64,000 nt of DNA, taken from positions 62,001-126,000 of the forward strand of contig CALMSR010000038.1 in the NCBI GenBank assembly GCA_937872465.1. Reading direction: 5' to 3'. Shown piece after piece: positions 9,374 through 17,794 of this stretch. This DNA is from an uncultured Paracoccaceae bacterium. Lineage in GTDB: Bacteria; Pseudomonadota; Alphaproteobacteria; Rhodobacterales; Rhodobacteraceae. The notes under the pieces were generated by a model that made no database searches, was not told the DNA's origin, and saw nothing but the letters and a program-made list of their open reading frames with translations. The stretch's first letter is position 1, and the number at the start of each line of letters is the position of its first letter. The translations under genes and the position numbers were made by a program.

Positions 9374-10966
9374 ATGCCCTGGCGTGAGGATGTGACCGGA
9401 GGAAGGTCGGCGGGCGGATGCGCGCCCGCCCGCCGGGGCCGCACCGGGCTGCTCTGGCTCGCCCCCCTGATCCTGCTGACCCTCGCCTCGGCCTGCGGCG
9501 CGCCGGCGGTCGAGGAAAGGCCCGCCTCCTTCGCCGCCACGGATACCGGGCAGACCTTCCTCGCCCGCAGGGTGCGGGCGCTCGAGAACCCCGGGGACGG
9601 CCGCTCCGGCGTCCACCTGCTCTCGGACGGGCCGGCGGCGCTCGCGCTGCGCCTCGTGCTCGCCGAGCACGCCGAGCGCAGCATCGACGCGCAATACTAC
9701 ATCCTGCACAACGACGCGACCGGGCAGCTCTTCGCCGGGCAATTGCTGATGGCGGCCGATCGCGGCGTGCATGTCCGCCTGCTGCTCGACGACATGTACA
9801 CCGCCGAATACGATGCGATGACCCGGGCGCTGACCGGGCACCCGAACATCGAGATCCGGCTCTACAACCCGTTCCGGCGGGACATCGGCCGGGCGATCGG
9901 CGGCTTGCTGGATTTCGGCCGCATCAACCGGCGCATGCACAACAAGTCGATGACCTTCGACAGCCAGCTGACCATCGTCGGCGGGCGCAACATCGGCAAC
10001 GAATACTTCGCCGCGGACGAGACCAGCAATTACGACGACCTGGACATTCTCGCCGCCGGCCCCGTGGTCGGCGAGGTCTCCGGGGTCTTCGACGCCTATT
10101 GGAACAGCGCCTTCGCCCTGCCCGCGGAATCGGTGATCGGCGAGCGGGGCGCGGAGCTCTCGCTCGACGAGGCGCGCGCCCGGCTGCTGCGGTCCTACGA
10201 GACCGCGCTCGGCACCGAATACGGCGCGGCGCTGTCCCACGGCATCCGCGAGGCGGTCGCCTCGGGCAGGCTCGGGCTCGACTGGGTGCCGGCGGAGGTC
10301 ATGGCGGATCCGCCCGAGAAGACCGCCGGCGCCGCCGCGAAGGTCCTCGCGCATGATACGACCCCGGTGCTGCTCTCCGCGCGTTCGGAGGTGGTCGTCG
10401 CCTCGGCCTATTTCGTGCCGGGGCCCGGGGGCGTCGCGCTGCTCTCCGATCTCGCGCGACGCGGCGTGCGCGTGGTCGTCCTGACGAATTCGCTCGATTC
10501 CAACGACGTCGAGCCGGTGCACGGCCATTACGCGCGCTACCGCAAGGCGCTGCTCGAAGCGGGTGTCGAGCTCTGGGAGCTGCGCGCCGAGCGGGAGCGG
10601 CCGGACCGGGATTTCCTCGCGCTCGGGCAATCGGGGTCGGCGCTCCACAGCAAGGCCTTCGTGGTCGACCGGCGCAAGTTCTTCATCGGGTCCTTCAACT
10701 GGGATCCGCGTTCGGTGCGCATCAACACCGAGATGGGCATCCTGATCGACGCGCCGGAGATCGCGGAGGATGCGGTCAGGCGGCTGGAGGAGCACCTGCC
10801 GGATTCGGCCTACCGGCTCCGCCTGGGCGAGGACGGAGGGATCCAGTGGCTCGCTTGGCAGGAGGACGGGACATGGATCGCCTATGCGCGCGAGCCGTCG
10901 ATCTCGCCCTGGCGCAGGCTCCGGACCGGCATCTACGGCATGCTCCCGATCGGCAGCCAGCTCTGA
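9374..10966 (+). CDS. Phospholipase D-family lipoprotein (cardiolipin synthase-like)
   Basis: This is a two-HKD phospholipase D superfamily protein of 530 aa. HKD1 reads HNKSMTFD followed by GGRNIGNEYF. HKD2 reads LHSKAFVVDRRKFFIGSFNW. Both keep His, Lys and Asp, so the enzyme should be active in phosphatidyl transfer or hydrolysis. The N-terminus has a hydrophobic stretch ending LASAC at Cys41, a weak lipobox, and resembles the secreted or membrane-attached PLD lipoproteins of Rhodobacterales rather than ClsA. The ATG at 9374 follows GAGAGG; an in-frame upstream ATG adds an implausible 30 residues. It stands alone between long non-coding stretches. Confidence 0.88.
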   Translation: MPWREDVTGGRSAGGCAPARRGRTGLLWLAPLILLTLASACGAPAVEERPASFAATDTGQTFLARRVRALENPGDGRSGVHLLSDGPAALALRLVLAEHAERSIDAQYYILHNDATGQLFAGQLLMAADRGVHVRLLLDDMYTAEYDAMTRALTGHPNIEIRLYNPFRRDIGRAIGGLLDFGRINRRMHNKSMTFDSQLTIVGGRNIGNEYFAADETSNYDDLDILAAGPVVGEVSGVFDAYWNSAFALPAESVIGERGAELSLDEARARLLRSYETALGTEYGAALSHGIREAVASGRLGLDWVPAEVMADPPEKTAGAAAKVLAHDTTPVLLSARSEVVVASAYFVPGPGGVALLSDLARRGVRVVVLTNSLDSNDVEPVHGHYARYRKALLEAGVELWELRAERERPDRDFLALGQSGSALHSKAFVVDRRKFFIGSFNWDPRSVRINTEMGILIDAPEIAEDAVRRLEEHLPDSAYRLRLGEDGGIQWLAWQEDGTWIAYAREPSISPWRRLRTGIYGMLPIGSQL

Positions 10967-11591
10967 GCCGACATCCGGCCGAAGCGATCGGCCGGGCGAC
11001 ACTCCCGGACCGGGGATAGCGCGGCATCGCCTCGCGCCTATGCGGGGGGGCGACGCGGGCGCGCGGATCTGTCGGGTGTCGTATCCGCGAGGGGGGGCAT
11101 CGCCACGGGGACGGGCGGCGGTGCAACGGCGCATCCCCCCTCGCCCTGCGGCTCGCGCCTTCCCGGTCCGGGGGAATGCGGTGCGGGCCACGCGCGGCGC
11201 GGCCTTGTCCCCCGGCCGGGGCGCGCGGTCCGGGTGTTCGACGTCCCGGTGGCGTGTGAACTCGCGCCAGCGGACCTGCACCGGCCCGGTGGAGAGATCG
11301 GGCCGGCCGGCGGGCCTGCCGGCCGGCTTCCGCCGGCGCCCGGCTGAGGGGAGCGCGGTCGTGCTGGCCGGACCCGGGCGGCGGCAGGGGTCGGGACGGG
11401 CGGCATGCGCAACCGACAAGTGCATCCATTCCAGAGATATATCGGGGGACATTCATGTTCCGGTTGAGATTGATCTGCGGCCGATGTCGGGCCGCGATTT
11501 CGGGCCGCGGATGGGTCCGCTCCGGCCCGCGGCGGGGCCTTCCGATCAAAATCATTGAAAACCGGGGCGAAAGAGAGGACACTGCGCGCTA
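10967..11591. other. Long non-coding gap with one truncated copy of the intergenic repeat
   Basis: No convincing gene is seen here. Bases about 11131-11225 match part of the structured intergenic repeat also found near 25260 and 34710, with an internal deletion. The last 60 bases contain AGAGAGGA, a possible ribosome site for the next gene. Confidence 0.6.
11131..11225. repeat. Intergenic repeat, copy C (internally deleted)
   Basis: It shares TCGCCCTGCGGCTCGCGCCT, then CCGGTCCGGGGGAATGC and CGCGCGGCGCGGCCTT with the copy at 34710. It lacks the section of about 50 bases that holds the GGCGCC hairpin. It ends shortly before the regulator gene. Confidence 0.75.
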
Positions 11592-13352
11592 TTGGTGGGA
11601 GCGTGGGGCAAGAATTTGACTGTCCTCGACATACGGCTCCTTGGCCCGTTTCGGGTGATTTGCGACCAACGTGGCGATATCACGCCATCGGGCAAGCGGG
11701 CACAGGCGGTGATCGCCATGGTCGCGCTCTCCGAACATGGGGAGCGGTCGCGCGCCTGGCTGCAGTCGCGGCTCTGGAGCGACCGGCCGGCGGCGCAGGG
11801 CTCGGCGAGCCTGCGCCAGGAGCTCTCGCGGCTGCGCCGGGGCATCGGCTCGCGGCATCTGGTGACGGTCTCCGACCGGGTGATGCTGCGCGACGTGCGC
11901 GTGGACGTGCTCGACATGGTGGAACCGGGTTCCGTCGCCGCCTCCTTCATCGCCGCCGAGGTGCCGGAGCTGCTGGAGGGGCTCGAGATCCGCGACGAGG
12001 AATTCGAGGACTGGCTCCGGCTCGAGCGCTCGCACTGGAGCGAGCGGATCGAGGCGCTGGCGTCCCGTGAGGAGCCGCCGGGCGCGCATGCCGATCCGCC
12101 CGCCGCACCGCGGGTGCCGGCGGCGGCGCGCGCAGGGGCGCATGCGGCGATCCTGGTCCCGCGGCGCCCGACCCTCGGCATCATGCCCTGCATCGTGCGC
12201 TCCGAGCGCCCGCAGCTGACGACCATCGGCGAGATGATCTGCGATCTCGCGGCGAAGATGGCGCTCGAGAACGGCTATTTCGGCGTCTTCGACTTCCGGG
12301 ATCTGAGCGGCAGCTTTTCCGGGCTCCCGAGCGAGGCGGGCAATCCGGTGGACGGCCCGGACCTCCTGCTCTCGGTGCGGCTGAGCGAGATCGGCGCCAT
12401 GCTGGAGATCGCTTTGGCGCTGCGCGCGGTCGGCACCAATCGCGTGGTCTGGACGCAGAGCTATGCCGCGGAGGCCTCCGAGGAATCGCTGCTCTCGGCC
12501 GGCAAGATCCCCGAATTCGTCAACCAGGCGATCGAGGCCTCGGAACTCTGGCTGAGCCGCAACAGCGAGGACGAGAAGCATTGCGCCGCGCGGCTGACGC
12601 TCTCGGCGGCGCATCGGGCCTTCTGCCTCGGCAACATGGACCTGGCGCTGGCGCAATCGCAGCTGGAAGCGGCCTTCGACCTCGACGGCTCGGTGGTGCA
12701 GCTCGGCTGGCTCGCCTTTCTCGAATGCGTGCGCGTGGGGGAGGGGCATCCGCAGCAGAGCAAGTCGAGCATCGAGCGCGTGCGCATGCTGACGGCGAAG
12801 GCGCTGCAGGAGGACCGGGGCAACTCGCTGACGCTGGCGCTGCTCGGCCATGCGAATGCCTTCGTGCTGCGCGATTATGCCGTGGCGGAGGATCTCGTCG
12901 CGGAATCCCTGCGCATCAATCCGCATCGCGCCGCGGGCTGGGATGCGCGCGCGATGCTGAATTTCTACACCGGCGATCTCGAGGACGGATACCTGGCCGC
13001 CCAGCGTGCCCGGGCCCTGGGGCGGTTCAGCCCCTATGCCTTCTGGTACGAGGCGAGCTGCGGCATCGGCGCCTCGATGGTCGGCCGGCATGCCGAGGCG
13101 ATCCGGCACGGCAGTCTCGTGCTCGCGCAGCGGCCGGATTTCAAGCCGATGATCCGGCACATGCTCGCGAGCTTCGCGCTGCAGGGCGAGATGGCCGAGG
13201 CGCAGAAGCTCTATCGCCACTGGCAGGTTCTCGAAGAGGACATTTCGATCGCGAAGCTGAGGGACGCGGGCTATCCGCTGCCCAATCCCGACAGCATCGC
13301 GATGATCGAGCGCGGATTGATCAGGGCGGGCGTGGCGCTGGCCCCGGCCTGA
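11592..13352 (+). CDS. SARP/BTAD-like transcriptional regulator with C-terminal TPR-like region
   Basis: The 586-aa protein begins with a winged-helix domain of the kind used by SARP/OmpR-like activators: LDIRLLGPFRV, then a predicted recognition region LRQELSRLRRGIGSRHL, about residues 8-100. A BTAD-like segment follows. A central region (about 200-330) looks like the adenylate-cyclase-associated TolB/CadC-type beta domain. The C-terminal 250 residues are helical, TPR-like repeats (LGHANAFVLRDYAVAEDLVAE, ARAMLNFYTGDLEDGY). It is soluble with no membrane segment. It probably controls the three genes downstream, 36 bases away. The start is uncertain: TTG 11592, GTG 11595 and TTG 11616 are all possible. 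Confidence 0.8.
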   Translation: MVGAWGKNLTVLDIRLLGPFRVICDQRGDITPSGKRAQAVIAMVALSEHGERSRAWLQSRLWSDRPAAQGSASLRQELSRLRRGIGSRHLVTVSDRVMLRDVRVDVLDMVEPGSVAASFIAAEVPELLEGLEIRDEEFEDWLRLERSHWSERIEALASREEPPGAHADPPAAPRVPAAARAGAHAAILVPRRPTLGIMPCIVRSERPQLTTIGEMICDLAAKMALENGYFGVFDFRDLSGSFSGLPSEAGNPVDGPDLLLSVRLSEIGAMLEIALALRAVGTNRVVWTQSYAAEASEESLLSAGKIPEFVNQAIEASELWLSRNSEDEKHCAARLTLSAAHRAFCLGNMDLALAQSQLEAAFDLDGSVVQLGWLAFLECVRVGEGHPQQSKSSIERVRMLTAKALQEDRGNSLTLALLGHANAFVLRDYAVAEDLVAESLRINPHRAAGWDARAMLNFYTGDLEDGYLAAQRARALGRFSPYAFWYEASCGIGASMVGRHAEAIRHGSLVLAQRPDFKPMIRHMLASFALQGEMAEAQKLYRHWQVLEEDISIAKLRDAGYPLPNPDSIAMIERGLIRAGVALAPA

Positions 13353-13388
13353 CCGGGAGCGCCGTTCGGGGCGCGCGCGAGGAGGGAG

Positions 13389-13565
13389 ATGCCGATGAAG
13401 GTCGAAGAGGGGACGGATCTGGCCAATGCCGGGCTGGACTGGCGCAAGGTCGTCGAGCTGATGAACGCGAGCGTCTTCGCGATCCGGGACGAGGACGTGG
13501 TGCGCCCGCCGTTCCGGCAGGCGGCCACGCAGGCCGAGGCGCAGAAGCGGGGCGAAGCATCGTGA
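13389..13565 (+). CDS. 58-aa hypothetical protein of the regulator/PAP2/subtilase cassette
   Basis: The ATG at 13389 has a strong GGAGGGAG ribosome site directly upstream. It encodes 58 residues starting MPMKVEEGTDLANAGLDWRK, with a predicted helix KVVELMNASVFAIRD and a polar, charged tail. There are no cysteines, no membrane segment and no signal peptide. I recognise no family. The stop codon overlaps the GTG of the next gene (GTGA), so the two are translationally coupled, which supports this being a real gene working with the PAP2-fold protein. Confidence 0.7.
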   Translation: MPMKVEEGTDLANAGLDWRKVVELMNASVFAIRDEDVVRPPFRQAATQAEAQKRGEAS

Positions 13566-14308
13566 CCAAGACCAAGACGAAGACCAAGACCAAGGGCCTG
13601 ACCAAGACCAAGGGCAAGGGCAAGCGCGACGATGCCTCGGCGGGGTCGAGCACCTTCCTCTTCCCGCTCTTCGAGGTGCGCGAGCTGCATCGGCTGCAGC
13701 TGCCGCGCAAGGTCGCGATCGAGGGCGCCGTCTGGGAGAACATCGACCTCGACCCGCCGCCGGGCATGGCCGAGAGCCTCGACGAGGTGGTGAAGATGCT
13801 GGTGATGGAGGAGGAGCTGGCGGCCAATCCGACGCATCAGGCCATCATCCTGCGCGAGGCCGGGCTCGACCTGACCGCCTATACCCGGCCGATCGGGATC
13901 GAGGATGCCGGCGGCTACGACGCGACGAAGACGCTGTTCCTGACCGTCCTGAAGCTGACCGAATACATCGGCCTGATCTACAAGGATCGCTTCAACCGGC
14001 CGCGGCCGAACCAGATCGATCCGCGGCTGCGGCCGCTCCTGCCCAATCCGCCGCATGCGAGCTATCCGTCGAACCATTCCTTCCAGAGCTTCACGATCGC
14101 CGACATCTTCGCCGAGGTCGCCGAGAGCGAGCGGGCGGTGGCGGAGATGTACCGCTCGGCGCGCAGCGTCGCGGAGAACCGGGAATATGCGGGGGTGCAT
14201 TATGCCAGCGACACCGAGGCGGGACGGCAGCTCGCCAAGCAATGCACGCCCTATCTGATCGAGGCGATGGACGAGACGCTGCGCCGCGCGCAGCTCGAAT
14301 GGTATTGA
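13562..14308 (+). CDS. PAP2-superfamily protein, acid-phosphatase/vanadium-haloperoxidase fold, with Thr-Lys repeat N-terminus
   Basis: The 248-aa protein has the three-part PAP2 signature: KX6RP in KDRFNRPRP (Lys141, Arg148, Pro149), PSNH in ASYPSNHSF (His172, Asn replacing the usual Gly) and RX5HX3D in NREYAGVHYASD (Arg207, His213, Asp217). The spacing resembles class A nonspecific acid phosphatases more than membrane PAP2 enzymes. There is no signal peptide and there are no clear membrane helices, so it should be cytosolic. The first 22 residues are almost only Thr, Lys and Gly (TKTKTKTKTKGLTKTKGKGK). The GTG start overlaps the upstream stop by four bases. Phosphatase or vanadate-peroxidase activity is inferred, not shown. 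Confidence 0.82.
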   Translation: MTKTKTKTKTKGLTKTKGKGKRDDASAGSSTFLFPLFEVRELHRLQLPRKVAIEGAVWENIDLDPPPGMAESLDEVVKMLVMEEELAANPTHQAIILREAGLDLTAYTRPIGIEDAGGYDATKTLFLTVLKLTEYIGLIYKDRFNRPRPNQIDPRLRPLLPNPPHASYPSNHSFQSFTIADIFAEVAESERAVAEMYRSARSVAENREYAGVHYASDTEAGRQLAKQCTPYLIEAMDETLRRAQLEWY

Positions 14309-14322
14309 GGCGGGGGCGAGTG

Positions 14323-15894
14323 ATGCAAGCGATGCGGCCGGTCAAATCCGTGCAGGCGATCAGGGATGCGCTGGGCGACCCGGAGCGGGGGCGCGAGCTC
14401 TACGACGATTATTACGGTCTGTGGCATCTGGCGGCGATGGGGGTGATCGACGTCGAGGCGGCGCCCGGGGGCGGCGGCTGGACGGTCAAGGACGTGATCT
14501 GGCGCGACGAGGGCCTTTCCGCCGAGCCGGCGCGGATCGCCCTGATCGACACCGGCGTCGCGGAGCATCCGAACCTGCGCAACCGCATCCTCTGGGACGA
14601 GGCCATCGATTTCGGCACCCGCGACGCCGGCGCCTTCTATATCCGCGGCGACCGCCCGCAGGGGATCACCGATGCGACCGAGAAGCCCGAGACGCTGACC
14701 GGCATCGCGGCGGAGGCGGATCTGAAACGCGCGATCTACGGGCTGGGGCTCGCGCAGAACATTCGCAAGGGGGTGGAGGCGCTGCTCCTCGAGCGGGTTC
14801 GCCATGGCGGGCGCAGGCGCATGCTGAGCATCCAGGACCAGCGCTATCCGAGCCACGGGACGACCTCCGCCGGGCTCGCGGTGGGCACGCCGCTGCTGAT
14901 CGGCGGCATGCTCGCCCCGGGAACGCTGCCGTTCTTCGGCGTCGATCCGATGAGCGAGATCATTCCCGTCGCGACCTCGCCCGAGCCCGAGCCGGGCCAG
15001 CTCATCCTGGCGCTGGTCTATGCCCTGGCCAATGGCGCGGACGTGATCCTGATGCCGCGCGGCGCCGACAATCCCGCGCGTGCGCCGCGGCGGGATCCGC
15101 GCAGGAAGGGCTTCGCCGCCACGCGCTACGACGCGCTCGCCAGGCAATGGGAATTGTTCGAGGCGGTGCTGAATGCCGTCAGCAAGCGGATCCCGGTGAT
15201 CTGCGCCGCCGGGAATTCCGGCGACCGGGCGATCGAATATCCCGCCTCGCTGGCCGCCGCCGACAACGGCATCATCGCGGTGGGCGCGGTGACCGCGGCG
15301 GGACGCCGGGCCGGCTACGGCTGCTACGGCAAGGGGCTTTTCGGCGAAGGCGTGGCCATCGTCGCCCCGTCGAGCGATTTCCGCGTCTATACGCGGCACG
15401 AGATCCGTCTCGATCCGCAGGCGCCGCAGGCGATCGACCACAACTGGCTGATCCACGACCTGCCCGGCGAGGCCTATGTGGAATACGCCAACGAGGCGCC
15501 GTTCTCGATCGATATCCCCGGGCCGCGCGGCTACAGCAGCGGCGGGCAGGTGCGGCCGGGCGGCGAGGCCGATGTCGAATCGCTCTACACGCTCTTCGGC
15601 GGCACCTCGGCGGCCTCCTGCCAGGTCGCCGGCGTCGTGGCGCTGATGCGGCGCTCGGCGCGCCAATACGAGGGCAAGCAGGGCACGCTGAACCAGGGCA
15701 AGGGGTGGAACGGGACCTTCGTCAAGCAGGCCCTCGCGGCATCGGGCGTCGGGGAGATCTTCGGCAACCCGCTGCGGCCGAACCGTGCGAACGACGGCGA
15801 TCTCGGGATGGCGGAGCGTGACCTCTGGCCGCTGCAGTTCGGGGCCGGCCTGATCTCGGCGAAGAAGGCGATCGAGGCGGTTCGCAAGGCCTGA
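14323..15894 (+). CDS. S8 (subtilisin-like) serine peptidase, no signal peptide
   Basis: The 523-aa protein has the full subtilase set: Asp76 in ALIDTGV, His178 in SHGTTSAG, oxyanion Asn298 in CAAGNSGD and nucleophile Ser429 in FGGTSAAS. The Asp-to-His distance of about 100 residues is much longer than in subtilisin. The insert is partly helical and charged (residues about 115-170). The N-terminus has no signal peptide or propeptide, implying a cytoplasmic protease. The start MQAMRPVKSV follows GGGGGCGAG; a GTG one codon upstream is possible. It lies 14 bases after the PAP2 gene as last member of the cassette. The substrate is unknown. Confidence 0.88.
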   Translation: MQAMRPVKSVQAIRDALGDPERGRELYDDYYGLWHLAAMGVIDVEAAPGGGGWTVKDVIWRDEGLSAEPARIALIDTGVAEHPNLRNRILWDEAIDFGTRDAGAFYIRGDRPQGITDATEKPETLTGIAAEADLKRAIYGLGLAQNIRKGVEALLLERVRHGGRRRMLSIQDQRYPSHGTTSAGLAVGTPLLIGGMLAPGTLPFFGVDPMSEIIPVATSPEPEPGQLILALVYALANGADVILMPRGADNPARAPRRDPRRKGFAATRYDALARQWELFEAVLNAVSKRIPVICAAGNSGDRAIEYPASLAAADNGIIAVGAVTAAGRRAGYGCYGKGLFGEGVAIVAPSSDFRVYTRHEIRLDPQAPQAIDHNWLIHDLPGEAYVEYANEAPFSIDIPGPRGYSSGGQVRPGGEADVESLYTLFGGTSAASCQVAGVVALMRRSARQYEGKQGTLNQGKGWNGTFVKQALAASGVGEIFGNPLRPNRANDGDLGMAERDLWPLQFGAGLISAKKAIEAVRKA

Positions 15895-15987
15895 TCCGGG
15901 CGGCCTTTCCGCCTGGCTGCCGGTCGCGAGGCCGAGCCTCTGGACAGGGAAATGGCTGCGCCCCGCGCGGCCCGCGCCGCATTTCAC

Positions 15988-16026
15988 CGAACCGGCGCCA
16001 GCGAGGCACTGCCTCGCGCCGGTTCG
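15988..16026. terminator. Two-tier hairpin (10 bp outer, 7 bp inner stem)
   Basis: CGAACCGGCG pairs exactly with CGCCGGTTCG, and inside them CGAGGCA pairs with TGCCTCG around one loop base. There is no T-run on either strand. Confidence 0.5.
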
Positions 16027-16084
16027 TCGGCCGCAGCGCGCGAGTGCGGCGGTCGAGAGGGGGCGGGCTGCACCGTCAGTTGGC

Positions 16085-16121
16085 AATCCGCGCGCGCATG
16101 CCTGGCAGGCGCGCGCGGATT
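16085..16121. terminator. 13-bp GC-rich hairpin
   Basis: AATCCGCGCGCGC pairs exactly with its complement across an 11-base centre that itself contains GCCT/AGGC. The arm TTTGTCACC on the plus side gives a weak T-stretch, and a second partial copy of the left arm (CAAATCCGCG) follows at about 16132. Confidence 0.5.
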
Positions 16122-16238
16122 TGTCACCTGCCAAATCCGCGACGAGGAGGCGCCGGCACCACGAAGGCCAGGCGCCGGTCCGAAGCAATTGCGCTGCAAG
16201 ACCCCCGAAATCTCAGGAAGCCGCGTCGCGCCTCGCGG

Positions 16239-17015
16239 TCAGATCCGGCGCTCGATCATCAGCTTCTTGATCTCGGCGATCGCCTTGGCCGGATTGAGGC
16301 TCTTGGGGCAGGTCTGGGTGCAGTTCATGATCGTGTGGCAGCGGTAGAGCTTGAACGGATCCTCGAGCTCGTCGAGCCGCTCGCCGGTCGCCTCGTCGCG
16401 GCTGTCCACGATCCAGCGATAGGCGTGCAGCAGCGCCGCCGGGCCGAGGTAGCGGTCGCCGTTCCACCAGTAGGACGGGCAGGAGGTCGAGCAGCAGGCG
16501 CACATGACGCATTCGTAGAGCCCGTCGAGCTTGCGGCGGTCCTCGATCGACTGGCGCCATTCCTGCGAGGGCTGGTTGGTCCGCGTCTCGAGCCAGGGCA
16601 TGATCGAGGCGTGCTGGGCGTAGAAATGCGTGAGATCCGCCACCAGATCCTTGACCACCGGCATGTGGGGCAGGGGGTAGATCTTCACGTCGCCGTCGAT
16701 CTCGTCCATGCCCTTGATGCAGGCGAGCGTATTGGTGCCGTCGATGTTCATCGCGCAGGACCCGCAGATCCCCTCGCGGCAGGAGCGGCGGAAGGTCAGC
16801 GTCGGGTCGATCTCGTTCTTGATCTTGATCAGCGCGTCGAGAACCATCGGCCCGCAGCTGTCGAGATCGACGAAATAGGTGTCGATGCGCGGATTGCCGG
16901 TCTCGTCGGGATCGTAGCGATAGACCCTGAAGGCCCGGACGTTGCCTCCCGCAGGCTTCGGCCAGGTTCGCCCCGTAACCATGCGGCTGTTTTGCGGCAA
17001 CGTCAGTTCAACCAT
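16239..17015 (-). CDS. sdhB: Succinate dehydrogenase iron-sulfur subunit
   Basis: SdhB carries electrons from the flavin of SdhA to the membrane quinone through [2Fe-2S], [4Fe-4S] and [3Fe-4S] centres. The 258-aa protein has all ligands: CREGICGSC with a later Cys for the first centre, [11 protein letters not shown] and [14 protein letters not shown] for the others. It is the last gene of the sdh operon but is separated from sdhA by three unrelated genes; 35 bases lie between it and the nearest. It ends towards the convergent subtilase gene. Confidence 0.97.
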   Translation of the reverse strand: MVELTLPQNSRMVTGRTWPKPAGGNVRAFRVYRYDPDETGNPRIDTYFVDLDSCGPMVLDALIKIKNEIDPTLTFRRSCREGICGSCAMNIDGTNTLACIKGMDEIDGDVKIYPLPHMPVVKDLVADLTHFYAQHASIMPWLETRTNQPSQEWRQSIEDRRKLDGLYECVMCACCSTSCPSYWWNGDRYLGPAALLHAYRWIVDSRDEATGERLDELEDPFKLYRCHTIMNCTQTCPKSLNPAKAIAEIKKLMIERRI

Positions 17016-17050
17016 CGGGGCCTCTCCTGGTCCTGCGAACGTCCCGGCGG

Positions 17051-17794
17051 TCAGGCCAGGTTGTCCGGCTCCGGTCTGGGTTTCCTTGCGAGGAAGATCC
17101 GCGCCCCGCGCGCCAGCCCGTATTTCACCGTATCCATGCCGTCGGCGGAGAACTCGCGCAAGCTGAAGCCCGCCGCGCGGACCCGGTCGCGGAAGTCGCG
17201 ACCGTAGACGCGCACGTGGTCATCCTGTCCGAAATTGATGCGGCGCGCCAGCGGCGAGGTGATGCTGGGGTTCTCGTAGGTCTTGTCCCAGCCCTCGATG
17301 ATCGGCACCGCGAGGATGGCGAGCCCGCCGGGCCGCAGCACGCGGAAGAGCTCCGCCAGCGCCTTGCGGTCGTCCACATGCTCCAGCACATGCGAGCAGA
17401 GGATGGTGTCGAAGCTGTCGCTCCCGAGGTCGAGCGCCTCGATGTTGAGCTTCAGATCGACGTCGTCGCGGATGTAGTCGGTCGTGACGTAATCGCTCGA
17501 GCGCTCGCGAAGGATCGGCTTCAGCCAGGATTCCGGGGCGAAATGCAGCGTGCGGCCGAGCACGTTCATCTCCAGCCGGTCGAGCATCAGCTTGAGCTGC
17601 CGGTGGCGCTCCATCGACTTGCAACTGGGGCAGGCGCCGTCCGAGCGCGCATGGGCGCCGGTGCGCCGGAACGGGCCGATATAGCCGCAGATCGTGCAGG
17701 TCCGCACCACCGCCAGAACCGCGGGCGCGTCATTCTCCAGCGCGACCGCCGCCTTCTTCAGAGCCCGCGCCAGAAGCGGCTTCACCGCGACCAT
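17051..17794 (-). CDS. SAM-dependent methyltransferase with N-terminal zinc-ribbon-like motif
   Basis: The 247-aa protein begins with a hydrophobic/basic segment and a putative zinc knuckle ([10 protein letters not shown], then [12 protein letters not shown], residues about 33-63). It continues as a class I methyltransferase with [16 protein letters not shown] and [16 protein letters not shown]. Proteins of this shape often act on glycans or lipids, but the substrate here is unknown. Its first 13 bases overlap the end of the sulfotransferase-like gene. It is the third gene of the block inserted between sdhA and sdhB. Confidence 0.85.
   Translation of the reverse strand: MVAVKPLLARALKKAAVALENDAPAVLAVVRTCTICGYIGPFRRTGAHARSDGACPSCKSMERHRQLKLMLDRLEMNVLGRTLHFAPESWLKPILRERSSDYVTTDYIRDDVDLKLNIEALDLGSDSFDTILCSHVLEHVDDRKALAELFRVLRPGGLAILAVPIIEGWDKTYENPSITSPLARRINFGQDDHVRVYGRDFRDRVRAAGFSLREFSADGMDTVKYGLARGARIFLARKPRPEPDNLA

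Larger units (their letters stand above)
15895..16238. other. Gap between convergent subtilase and sdhB genes with two large hairpins
   Basis: No gene is seen. Two strong inverted repeats (15988-16026 and 16085-16121) occupy the gap and presumably end transcripts from both sides. Confidence 0.6.

Noticed and set aside
9338..11452. A 704-codon minus-strand frame opposite the phospholipase D gene
   Set aside because: The plus strand has both HKD motifs; the minus frame is a shadow extended by GC-rich flanks.
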